DNA from: Thamnidium elegans
Lineage: Eukaryota > Mucoromycota > Mucoromycetes > Mucorales > Mucoraceae
Length of the DNA: 64,000 bases
Assembly: GCA_025201345.1 (NCBI GenBank)
Contig: JAIXMG010000012.1
Location: forward strand, 806,001-870,000
Direction of reading: 5' to 3'
Below, one piece after another: positions 46,601-56,847 of this stretch (within the stretch, counting starts at the first letter, position 1; each line of letters opens with the position of its first letter). Both the position numbers and the translations under genes were made by a program. The notes below the pieces were generated by a model, which saw nothing but the letters and a program-made list of their open reading frames with translations, was not told the origin of the DNA and searched no databases.

Positions 46601-47262
46601 GTCATATTATCCTCTATTGTTGTTTGAGTCATATTTTCGTCGTCCTTTATATCGTCTTCGTCTGTATCAGCTAAATTACCTAGTATACGTTCCATTCGTT
46701 TTAATCGATTTTCTAATACTTCAATATATCTACATTATATAATATTCAACATATAAGCTGACAAGAAATCATTTTTTTTTAGTGATGTTACCCTTTGGGT
46801 GGTCCACGCTTCTTGGCACTTTTTGTTTTAAAAAGAATGTTGTTAAATAGGTAAAATTAACCATAACAATAATTGACACGTTACCTATCGTTGAACGTAC
46901 AGTCCAATTTGGAGGATTTACAATTTTTGCATGTGTTTCCTGGCCCGCTCGTGTCGCACTTGATTTTTTTACGTCTACATGCATCGCTATATATATGATA
47001 ATGTTAGTTTTTTGTAGGTATCAAAAAAGCAATTGATATATATATACCATGCTCTACTGATACGTGTACGTCTATTATCTGATTTATCTGATTCTGGTAA
47101 TTGTATATTAGGTTTGGTGTATGTTGAATAACCTCGAAACGGGCTAGGTTGTAAAGGCCTTAGTTGCTGTTGTTGCTGTTGCTGCGGTTGGGGTGGATCA
47201 AATAATGGTGTCAATGAAGGTGGTGCGTATTGGTTTATTTGCCATCTTGGTGGATCTGACAT
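43620..47262 (-). CDS. Zn2Cys6 fungal-specific transcription factor
   Basis: A gene of about eight exons. MSDPPRWQINQYAPPSLTPL and a Gln/Pro stretch lead to the binuclear zinc cluster C-D-A-C-R-R-K-K-I-K-C with C-x2-C-x6-C-x8-C-x2-C-x6-C spacing, KSSKLDCTFNDR, then a linker and coiled-coil start (KKRGPPKGYIEVLENRLKRM). The first Cys codon is split by an intron (TG|C). The middle has the fungal-specific TF domain: YFAYIHSGLPVVNKQLFLK, TPCISTVQALVIGQNHRAS, AIRMAQDLGLHRSSECWD, ETRKRVWW, TGRPQTIFDEDCDESYPKE and TLLILLHRPF. A nuclear, Ser-rich and then Gln-rich activation-type tail ends in DWNSSGWV. It should bind paired CGG triplets. The regulon is unknown. Confidence 0.88.
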
Positions 47263-48728
47263 TACTATAATTTGTACAATTTAAAAAAAGAAAACGTAAA
47301 AAAAGAAAGTTATAAAAATATAAAAATATTTAAGAAGAAAAAAAAAAAAAAAAGACGAATTTTCGGGCCGGTTATTTTTTTCGCCGAAAGACGCTTGTTT
47401 GTGAATCAAAATACCCGGACCTCTTTGTTCAACTTCTGTCAAACTACTAGTTATTACCAATTTTCTTTCCTTATCTTTTGGCGCTGCTTTACTTTGCAAC
47501 TTCAAATAGGGGAGGGGGGTTAATTAACAACAAAACCAGGGTAATTAAATCGATAAGTAAATTTTTATTTGAAAGTGGTTTTATTGGTAGGGAACAGATT
47601 ACTTACAACGTTCCATGACTACCAACAAATGTTGTCTTTAATATCATTTTAAAATTAATTTTTCAAGTAAGTACAATCACCATAATAATCATTATAATTT
47701 AACGCGATCAAAATACGACTTTTTTCATTGATTAGAATATATATATGTATTAATTGTAACCATAACGAACAGGAAGAGATGTAGGTAGGCGCGTTGACTG
47801 GTATCAATAATTCCGTCAAAAAATAATAACAGGAGCCTACGATTTTTGTCATGATTAATCAGGTCGTTTATCTGGGTTTTCAATATAAGTTACAATCGTA
47901 TTCGCACTAGTATTACATGATGATATTAGTTATAACCGTTAATATTTTGTTTTGTTTTTCTTACCCAATGTGTCACACAGTTTGTCGTATCGAGAGAGAA
48001 TAACTATTATTTTTTTTCAACCATAATACTTACATATGTTCTACTGCAATGCCTGTATGGATAAAGACGTATCATTGAGTTCATTGATAGGATTATCAGC
48101 TTGAGTGGACATTGTAATTGAATCAATATTAGTTGTTTTAATTATTCAGCAAAAAGCGTGATGTATTTTATGCGTTCACTCAACTGAGCTTTATTCGCTT
48201 AAAAAGGAGTTTGCATGAATCAAGTTTGAACAATAGGTACGAGTCTATGAAACATATACAAGTATGTAAACAGAGTGTAGAAAAGTAGAAAATAAATACA
48301 GAAATCTAATTTTTAGGTATAGACTGGGTGCGAAGAAACCTTACAAGTAATCAAATAAGAACATAAAATGGCTGTAAATGACGAAGCACCAAATAGTAAT
48401 CATGATTTATTAAGTTTAGTTAAACCAAGCGTTAATCAGGTAAATATTTGACTGTTGTGGCAGAGGAAGGGCCCATGAGTGTACCGAGTAGCCCAAGTCA
48501 CATTAAATTTATTTTTTTAAGTTTTTACAGTTGCAGTCCATGGTTTAGCACACCAAAAATGTTGTTCCAACTTTTTTTTTTTGAAGTAGAAAGTTACACA
48601 CATAACTGTGAGTGCTGCTTAAGACTTGATTGGTCAAAAATCAATTTATATCTTTTTTTTTTTTTTTCCTAATTATTGTTGTAGACCCTTTTTTCTTTTT
48701 AAATAAATAATAATAATAATAAAAAAAA
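47263..48728. other. Divergent intergenic region, TF / SHG1
   Basis: Contains the TF promoter (A-rich leader near 47336-47353). At 48368-48439 is an isolated open exon (MAVNDEAPNSNHDLLSLVKP SVNQ then GTAAAT). After splicing to the next acceptor it hits a stop at once (TLFSF), so it is more likely a relic than a 5' exon. A stretch at 48177-48262 weakly resembles 29693-29815. Nothing else is supported. Confidence 0.45.
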
Positions 48729-49177
48729 ATGCAACCAGAAGATATTGTATTACAATTAAAGAAAAATGGTACCTTTGATGATTTGAGAAAACATTTATTA
48801 ACTGGATTTCAAAATGGTGTAAAGTATACATTTGCTTAATAAGTTAGTTAAACGTAATGTCTCATTTTGTTGTTGTTGTTGTAGGAAGAAGGACAAAAGT
48901 TTTTAAACAAGTTGAAATTGTTTATGGAAGACATGATTGCTAACGATCCTACTTTAATTGAAAAGGAATCTTCTTCTTTTCATGAAATTGTTTCTGCAGA
49001 ATTAGAAAGGTAGAACATATTTTACATTTATGTTTATTTCTTTATTCTTATTCTTATTCTATTAGAGCTGGTATCTATAATACAATTCGACAGGAAGCAT
49101 TAGAGACGTTGAAAGGCGACTATTATCAAACACGGATAGACCAAGAAGTTAAAATTGTGACAGAAAAAGACAAATAA
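48729..49177 (+). CDS. BOD1/SHG1-domain protein (COMPASS Shg1-like)
   Basis: Three small exons: MQPEDIVLQLKKNGTFDDLR and KHLLTGFQNG; EEGQKFLNKLKLFMEDMIAN through EIVSAELER; AGIYNTIRQEALETLKGDYY and a Lys-rich end VTEKDK. The frames join as GGT|GAA and AG|A GCT. The pattern (I-V-x-x-L-K-x-x-G-x-F-D-x-L-R, then a helix and I-x-x-x-I) matches the BOD1/SHG1 domain. That domain occurs in Shg1, a small subunit of the Set1/COMPASS H3K4 methyltransferase, and in animal BOD1 kinetochore proteins. About 100 residues is normal for the domain alone. The ATG at 48729 is the first in frame. It is convergent with the downstream dehydrogenase, 109 bp apart. Confidence 0.72.
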
Positions 49178-49286
49178 AATAAAATCAGTATACCCAGTAA
49201 AAGAATTTTTTTATTTAATTATATTATTTTTTAACAATGTTATGTGCAAAAGAGAAAAGAGAGAGAGAGAAAGAAGGGAATATAAT

Positions 49287-50402
49287 CTATAAGTCAGCAA
49301 CATGAACAACTTGTTTACCAAAGTTTTCACCACGAAGAACCTTAATTAAAGCTTCAGGGGTCTTTTCAATACCTTCAGCAATATCTGTCTTGTAGTTAAC
49401 TTTACCGCTAACAAGAAGAGGAGTGACTTCCTTCAAGAACTTTTCTTCATAGTGGCTAGCATGATCCATAATAATAAAACCGTCAAACTTGATTCTCTTG
49501 CTAACAATATTCATGATATTGTAGATAGGTTCAGGCTTGGTGAGGTTGTATTGAGAGATCATACCACATGCAATGACACGAGCAAAGTTATTAGCAACGG
49601 CCAAGACAGCATCAAGCATCTTACCACCAACACTTTCAAAATAGATATCAATACCGTTAGGACAGTATTTACGCAAGTTTTCTTCAATATCTCCCTTCTT
49701 GTAGTTGAATGCTTCGTCAAAACCAATAGTCTTGATGTAGTCTACCTTATCGTCACTACCAGCCGAACCAACAACGTGTAAACCCATGGCTTTACCGAAT
49801 TGACCAACAAGTTGACCAACAGCTCCTGCTGCAGCTGAAACGTAAAGGGTTTCACCCTTTTTAGGCTTACCAATTTCATTAAGGCTAAAAAAAAAAAAAT
49901 TAATTTTATACTCCCGTGATATAATTTTTACATATTAAAAAACTTACCCGTAGTATGCGGTCATACCGGGCATAGCAAGAACACCAACATAATGAGAGAT
50001 AGGAAGACCGTTTTCTTTGGCGTCATTACGAACAACATAAGCATGTTTGGCATATTCAGCAGAAACTTGAACATATTCTTCAAAGATACCTTGACCGGTA
50101 CGACCATAAACTAAATCACCAACTTTATAATCGGGATTGTTGGACTTGACTACAACAGACATGGTATCACCAGTCATAGGCTTGTTTACTTCAAAGGCAG
50201 GAGCGTATGATTCAATAGAAGGGTCACGCATACGACCTCTCATATAAGGATCAACAGAAATTTCAAGAGTCTTGAGGATAAAGTTACCCTTGGGGAGTTC
50301 AGCCTCCAAGTCAATAGTAGAGTCAACTACCTTCATATCTTCACCATCGACAGGGAAACCAGTAGGAATCTTGGTATAGAGAACACGCTTATTGGATACC
50401 AT
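49287..50402 (-). CDS. NADP-dependent alkenal/prostaglandin reductase (MDR family)
   Basis: Two exons encode a zinc-free medium-chain dehydrogenase/reductase. Seen: MVSNKRVLYTKIPTGFPVDG, the family signature ISVDPYMRGRMRD, LAMPGMTAYYG, the nucleotide loop YVSAAAGAVGQLVGQFGKAM, VVGSAGSDDKVDYIKTIGFD and DIYFESVGGKMLDAVL, ending FGKQVVHVADL. This is the PTGR1/LTB4DH and plant double-bond-reductase group, which reduces alpha,beta-unsaturated aldehydes and ketones with NADPH. A role in lipid-peroxide detoxification or in terpenoid/trisporoid-like metabolism is only a guess. Codons are C-ended relative to neighbours, suggesting strong expression. A TATA-like CATATAAAGA sits near 50471-50480 on the coding strand, about 70 bp upstream. 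Confidence 0.9.
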
Positions 50403-52656
50403 TTTATTTATTGTATTATTTTATTTAAAAGATTAAATTGAATTTTTTTTTTAAGTGAAAAAAGTTTTGCTCTTTATATGTACATGGACTGAGACAATCT
50501 GGCATTCAATTCACTTGACAGCTGAATAATCAAAACGGGGGGGGGGAGGTTCTTCTAATGATAGGCATTCTAAACCCTTCTAAAAATGCGCTCATAAAGG
50601 TCAAATTACGTCAATTAGAAGTTCAACACGTTTAAAATCGCGATTATGAGTTTTAAGCTAAACCTACTACTATATGTATAGCAGGGTTCCCTTTTTTTTT
50701 TCCCGTAAAATGATAAGACATTATTACTAAAAAAAAAATATACGTAGGACATATTAAAGTAAAGCATAATTACTAAAAAAAAAAAAGAAAAAGATATCCT
50801 CAAATTTTGATTTTTATTGTTTAATATGATCCCAGTAAACTTAATTAAGCTCTTTCGGGGTATTTTTTATGCAAATAATACAAACAAAAAATTATACGGT
50901 TTGCTTATAAATCCATTATGAGCTGAAAGTCAATTTGAAGCGAATTACTTTTTGTTCGTAACCCGATAGTCCAGTGAAACGGGAAATACCTTAGTTGTAT
51001 CAGAATGAACATTACTGAAAAAAAAACTGTAGCCTAATAAAAGTAATAGAGGAGATTCATTTGTAACTAAGAAACACATTTTTTTTTTTTTTTTTTTATT
51101 TGAATAAGGTCGTTAACATTAGAATCCTTGGAATGGGGGGACTTGCTTATGAATATGATATGTAAAACTTTAAATCGGGATTAATCTCGATTTACCGAAG
51201 TTGATCATTAACCTTATAGACAAAAGAGAAACATATATGCCAAAGTATATAACCAGCTAATATCATCTTTTTCAAATAAAAAAGAAACATATACTTATAT
51301 CTGCAATCACAACTAAAAAAAAAAAGAGTTAACACCACTATATTCCAAATTTTCTAATTTCTTGATAGTTTTCTTTTTTTTTTTTTCGGTTCCGCGGCCT
51401 TCATGTCAAAGTTAGCAATAATAATGTGCACTTTACGTATGATAATGGAACTAACCATTATGAGCGCGTAAATCATCTTCCCATTAGTATTATCGTTAGA
51501 GATTTTTTTCAGATACTAACTATTTGAAATTTATCAGACCGTGATGCTTCTCCTCCTACCACATATACTCCCACAGTAGATACTACGGCTTCTCCTCGAA
51601 TTTAGAGGATATAATATCATTTCAGAAAAATTTACACCGCTACGAGGATGATTTCATTATTCGGTGTAAAGAAGAGACTAAACTTTTGGGCCACAAGATA
51701 CATTATGGTGTATAACGACGTGTCGGGTAATTCATTGAGAAAAGAAGTAAATATGATCTGATTTTATATAATCGAGAAATTAAGTTGTATATTAAGAAGT
51801 AGTTATTCGCAACACGAGAAAACTAGGGGCCAAATTATGCAAAAAGATCGAGGTATCCTATGACATCTGGATAATTATTATTTTTTTTAGTAAAAGTTGG
51901 GTCGTGTGGAAACATCTTCTTACAATTCGCCCTCGACAGAGAATGGTCTTGTTCTCTTTTTTTTTTTTTAAAAAAAAAACGACTGTTAAGTCAGTTTGAC
52001 TATTTTTGAATTCAGAAACAATAAACAACTGGATGATTCAATTTAGAGCGTAAAGACTGTTATACGTCAAAAATACGAGTTATCATCAGAAGACGAAGAA
52101 GATAAACATATAAAAGAGCACTCTCGCTCTAAATCGGATAAAGATGTTGTAATGGTCTTGATAAATTTAAAATGTCATCATTTTTTTTATCTCGTAAAAA
52201 AAAAAATATAAAGTCTTTTGATATTAGCAATAAAGTAACTATTGGCACTTTTGGATGTATTCCAAGTAGTGTGCTTACAAGTTTGCCGGTTTCATTTATA
52301 CCAGTTTTAGTACAATCGAAGCTCTTAAAATTTACTATTCATTACAATGTGTGTATATAAACCTTTCCTGTTACGACACGGAATATGGCATGTGTATTAC
52401 AAAAAATATATGCACAGCGGTAAAATACAAGTTTCTGAAAAGCTGCGTTATCGAGATTAATATGCATTTACCCATTTCGATATATCTTCTTAAGTCATAA
52501 CTATTATTATTAAGTAAGACTAAGGTCTTTATTGTCATTTGTTTAAAGTGTACCGAAAATTACCAGACATGAATGCTAGGCTTTCATCGTGTTTTGCATT
52601 TTATCACAATATGTAACTAGTCATCTTTAATAAATACATATATAAATACGAAGTTC

Positions 52657-52687
<31 letters not shown>

Positions 52688-52728
52688 AAGTTATACATCT
52701 ATCTCTTGTGTTTACTGATATTGTATAA
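50403..52728. other. Intergenic region with relic coding DNA
   Basis: About 2.3 kb. A G run and A/T tracts lie near 50540-50790. A decayed + strand frame lies at about 51610-51880 and another open stretch at 52172-52360 (SFDISNKVTIGTFGCIPSSV). A (TTA)n run lies at 52661-52686 just before the HIBCH gene. No intact gene is supported. Confidence 0.5.
51610..51880 (+). pseudogene. Multi-stop relic frame
   Basis: After a possible acceptor (ATTTCAG) the + strand reads KNLHRYEDDFIIRCKEETKL and LGHKIHYGV, a stop, then FIEKRSKYDLILYNREIKLY, IKK, a stop and LFATREN, a stop and GPNYAKRSRYPMTSG in the same frame. Several in-frame stops within an otherwise protein-like composition mark a decayed gene of an unknown, probably dispersed family. 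Confidence 0.4.
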
Positions 52729-54610
52729 ATGAATTTAGTTATTTCTCGCCCTTATTTATCTAGGTATTTTTTATGTACTCAGAAACGTCTGGTAAGAAGG
52801 TTTATTTGAAAGAAGGATATATATTTATTTATCAGAAATTAGTTTGCTCAGGTTTCTAATCCTAGTTCGATCAAGGTAAAAAAAAAGAAGTTTTATTTTT
52901 TTTATTTTTTAGATTAGTATGTTCATAATTGATTATCTATGTAGGAACCTGTTGTATTAACTGAGAACTTTAAAAATAAACGGACTATGATATTGAATAG
53001 ACCACACCAGCTTAATTCTTTTACGAATACCATGCTTGATATTATGTTTCCTCATCTCAAGGTAAGTGAGAAAAAATATATATGGCTATATGATATATAG
53101 CCAAGTAATTAATTTCAATGTATAGGCATGGGAGCAGTCAGATAATATAGATATGATCATTTTAAAAGGTCGAGGTAGAGCTTTTAGCTCTGGTGGTGAT
53201 CTTAAATGTAATTATATACATGTTAAATTTTTTTTCCCCCGTAGAATAACCCTCTCCACCCCCCTTTTTTTTTACAGTTATAGCAAGTTCAGTTGAAGAC
53301 CCTTCTAATAGTAAAGACTTTAATTACTTTATTGATACGTTTTATGACATGATACATTTTATTGGGACTATGCAAACACCAATCATTTCTTTTATGGACG
53401 GAATCACAAGTATTATATACACACTATAAAAAACTTTATTCTTTACTAAATAATTCTTTTTAGTGGGTGGTGGCTGCAGTTTTAGCGCCTTGTCACATTT
53501 TGGTGTAGCTACCGAAAATACTAAAATGGCCATGCCTGAAACTAGATTTGGTCACTTTTGTGATGGTGGTTCGAATTTCTTTCTGTCTCGGTTGAATGGG
53601 AATTTGGGAAAATATATTGCGTTGTGTGCTCAAACTGTTGTAGCGGAGGATGTACTGTATGAGGAGATTTGTTCATTTAAGTATATATTGTTCTGTTCTT
53701 GACTCCCCCCCCCCCTTTTTTTAATATTAGGTTTTCTGGGTTAGCTACACATTTTGTTCCGTCCATACAATTGGAGTATTTACAGGATAGTTTACTTTGG
53801 TTGGAAAACCCCAGAGTTGATACTATCAATAATACGATTGAAAAGTTTGCAGTTAAACCAAATCATATTCCATCTAGTAGTGATCTATTAGGTGAAAATA
53901 GAAAGATTATTGATGAGTAAGAATATATTGTTTCTCTTTGATGCATTTTAAAACCTACCTTTCCACATGACACTTTTAACTTTTTTTTTTTTTTGTTGTT
54001 GTTAGGTGTTTCAGGTTTAATACGATTGGAAAAATACTAAAGGCTCTAGAAAAGGAAGGATCCAAGTTTTCTTTACAAGCTATTGATAGCATTTGTCAGG
54101 GATCACCTATTGGAGTCACACTTACTTTAGAACAATTGAATAAATCGTCTAGATTATCTTTGGGGCAATGTCTTCGAATGGAACACCAGGCATGGCAAAT
54201 TTCTGCCGTAAGTAAAATTATATGCAACTAAAAGAAAGAATTATATACTTAATGTAAACGCATTATAGTACCAACCAGACTTTCAAGAGGGTATTATGTC
54301 AACCATGATTAAAAAAAAGCCTCCTCAATGGTCACGTCAAAGTTTCTCACAAGTTGATTTGGAAAAAGATATTCTTTTAAAGTATTTTCAAACCAATATG
54401 AGAGAACTTGTATTTTTCTCGCAAGATAGAGATTGCTATTCAACTAAACAGTGTCGCGAATATGGGCTACCTTCTGAAAAGGAAGTTCGTATAGCTAAAA
54501 TTCATAATAATTTAAAATCTGATAAGGATGTCGTTTCTTGGTTTATAAACAAACGAAATAATAAATTTGGCGTTCGACAGGAAGTTGAGGAGATTGTTAG
54601 TAGAATCTAA
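52729..54610 (+). CDS. HIBCH: 3-hydroxyisobutyryl-CoA hydrolase-like protein
   Basis: A crotonase-fold gene of about eight exons. The N-terminus (MNLVISRPYLSRYFLCTQKR, then LVSNPSSIK) is basic and Ser/Arg-rich, fitting a mitochondrial presequence. Motifs: LNRPHQLNSFTNTMLDIMF, KGRGRAFSSGGDLKF (oxyanion loop), MDGITMGGGCSFSALSHFGV, MAMPETRFGHFCDGG with the Glu and Asp of the HIBCH site, and FSGLATHFVP. The C-terminal extension (EYGLPSEKEVRIAKIHNN) is of the HIBCH/Ehd3 type. The intron at 53657-53730 needs a GTATGA donor to give DVLFSGLATHF. The enzyme would act in valine breakdown; fungal Ehd3 is also mitoribosomal protein mS47. The usual PDVGGG segment after the Glu is CDGGSN here, so activity is uncertain. 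Confidence 0.83.
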
Positions 54611-55953
54611 AAGGCAGTTTTAGGTTTTTTTTTTCTCCTTTATCAATAAAGTAGTGACAAATAGACAGTTGTCAACTGAAAAAAATTTTAATTGTGAAAG
54701 ATGATATCCGGTGACTTGGTCCAGAGGAAAAGAATACTGAAAAAAAATAAGTATGTATGTGCTTTGGCTTATGCGTATATACCTTTCATGTCATTAGAGT
54801 AGTTGTATTTAGATTATATATACATATAAGCAAGGCAGCTTATCGTTCACGCATGTCATTTGTACCACAGGCCGGAAATCCGCGGTAAAATTATTATATG
54901 TGGGGGGGGGGGAGGGAGAGTCTATAACGAATACAAAAACAGGTGCCAGGAGTATTAAAAAAAAAAGAAAAAAAAAAGGGTCCTTTTATTACCTGCAAAG
55001 CACAATATATTACAATAAAGTTGGTTTGTGTACATATTATACTTTAGATTGGCTACTTTTATAATTGAGAAGGGACGTTCATACTTTATCTTTTGACAAA
55101 AAAAAAAAAATCTTGGACAAAGCGGGAATATAAAAGAATGTATCATTATATCATAACCCTTACATGATAAAATGTCAAGCAAAGTGAGAGGGATATGTAA
55201 TCTTTTGAATAATTTAATGTGTACATTTGAATTTGTGAGAGTACTTCAATCATTAAAGTTTTAATTCTATATTATACATTCATCTCCGATTTTTAAAAAA
55301 AAGGATATTCAGTAACAACGACCGGGAGCAGTGGTAAAGCATATCTACAAAGGTGAACGCCAATAGGCTATGAAAATCTGTTAGTTGTTTTCATAAAACT
55401 GTTCAGAAACCGCCAATCAAGTTTTTTGAACCCTCAAATAGAGGTTTTTTTTTTTTTTTTTTCATTCATCCGCTACTTAAATACTTTTATGTCGCGTAAC
55501 AGAACGGAGAAAGTTTCTAATATGAACGGTTAAACCTAACCGATATTGACCGTTCTTTTTTTTTTAATAAACAAAATGTATACTGCTGTAATAAAGTGTT
55601 TAAACAAAAGAGCTTTAAACAAGGCTGTTATTATTACTGAAGTAGAATACTTGTTTAGGAAAAGAAACTCGTTGTATGTATACAAAATAGGTAACAGTTT
55701 GAGTGTAAAGTAGGGTACCACACAGCCAGTTTGACAGATATAATTTAACTTTTGTGTACACAATAAAGAATAAATATCGTTTCAGCAAACTTTTTCACTT
55801 TTTCTTTTTCTTTATTGTTTACATATAAACAAAGAATAAAAAAGGTAAAACAGGAATAGCGATTAGCAAAACCCCTTGCATTTTTCTTTAACTAACTATT
55901 TGCCTCTTTCTCTTCTCTTTCTTTTATCTTTATTTCCACCCAAAAAAAGAAAG
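54611..55953. other. Intergenic region
   Basis: About 1.3 kb of AT-rich sequence with a 10-G run (54902-54911), A/T tracts and a pyrimidine-rich leader before the next gene. I see no gene, repeat family or RNA. Confidence 0.5.
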
Positions 55954-56847
55954 ATGGATTCAGTAAAAACTAAACGATTTTCGTTTGCTGGTTTCAGTAG
56001 TGGATTATCTAGAAGTTTATCATTTTCTAGCGGTACAAAAGTAAAAAAAGAAGAGGAAATTTTACCATCACTGGAAAAACCAATCGGTATCAGTCAAGAA
56101 GAAGAGCGTAAATTGAAAAGAGCTCAAAAATCTAAAAGTTTATATATAAAATCGTTTAATAAAAAGACAGCTACACCAACTACACAATATGACGCTTCTG
56201 AAGCCGTACAAAGTAACGGTAAAGAGATTCGTAGTTCCATTAGAAGATCTTTGTCTGCAGTTTTATACGCTTCACCTCATTCAACTGATGATGATGACAA
56301 AAGTTACAGTAGTAAACTGGTACCTGTCTTAGTGACACCCGAACTCTCAGATTCGGTTGGTGGTATATTAATAGACGACGGTTCAAAAAACAAGATAAAA
56401 AATAATGAAGAAAAAGCAATAGAAGTCAAGAAAAAGAAGAAGCCAGTGGAATATGACAATTCATTAGAAGTATTCTCAAAAGATGGAGATACTACAATTA
56501 TTTGGCAGGGTTATGGTTATATAGTTACAAAGGAAGGTCAAGAGGAAGTTGGTTCAGAATTAATGAGAGATGATTTAGAATCGCGTTTTGAAAAAGAAAT
56601 TTGGAATTCTTATCGTGGATTAATTCATCCACTTCATTTGTTTCAAGAAGATAGCGAACAAGAAGTAATTAAAAGAGGCAGATGGGCCGGGTTAAGTGTT
56701 ACTGAACTACAGAGGTACTATGATAACTATGGATCCATGTTGTTAAAAATTCGTGAAACAAGAATGCTTGAACAACAAAAACAATATCAACATCTTTTAA
56801 ATGTTAAAAAAGAATGGATTATACCTGATATTATAAAGGACCAGTAA
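55954..56847 (+). CDS. Unknown single-exon protein, basic and disordered N-terminus
   Basis: A 297-residue frame from the ATG at 55954 (MDSVKTKRFSFAGFSSGLSR), preceded by a pyrimidine leader. The first half is basic, Ser-rich and probably disordered, with repeated R/K-x-x-S-L-S phosphorylation-type sites (SRSLSFSSG, RRSLSAVLY) and a KKKKK stretch. The second half looks folded and helical: TTIIWQGYGYIVTKEGQEEV, FEKEIWNSYRGLIHPLHLF, VIKRGRWAGLSVTELQRYYD and MLLKIRETRMLEQQKQYQHL. It has no membrane segment and no known catalytic motif. I do not recognise the family; a lineage-specific signalling or cortical protein is possible. It is uninterrupted, with a normal stop, so a real gene is likely. 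Confidence 0.68.
   Translation: MDSVKTKRFSFAGFSSGLSRSLSFSSGTKVKKEEEILPSLEKPIGISQEEERKLKRAQKSKSLYIKSFNKKTATPTTQYDASEAVQSNGKEIRSSIRRSLSAVLYASPHSTDDDDKSYSSKLVPVLVTPELSDSVGGILIDDGSKNKIKNNEEKAIEVKKKKKPVEYDNSLEVFSKDGDTTIIWQGYGYIVTKEGQEEVGSELMRDDLESRFEKEIWNSYRGLIHPLHLFQEDSEQEVIKRGRWAGLSVTELQRYYDNYGSMLLKIRETRMLEQQKQYQHLLNVKKEWIIPDIIKDQ

Noticed and set aside
48368..48439. 5' exon (MAVNDEAPNSNHD...) of the SHG1-like gene
   Set aside because: Splicing to the next acceptor runs into a stop after five codons, while the ATG at 48729 starts the complete SHG1 domain.
355..51880. RIP-like (C to T) mutation as the cause of stops in the relics
   Set aside because: Every stop codon can arise from CAA, CAG or CGA by one transition, so the pattern is not diagnostic without aligned intact copies, and Mucoromycota are not known to me for RIP.
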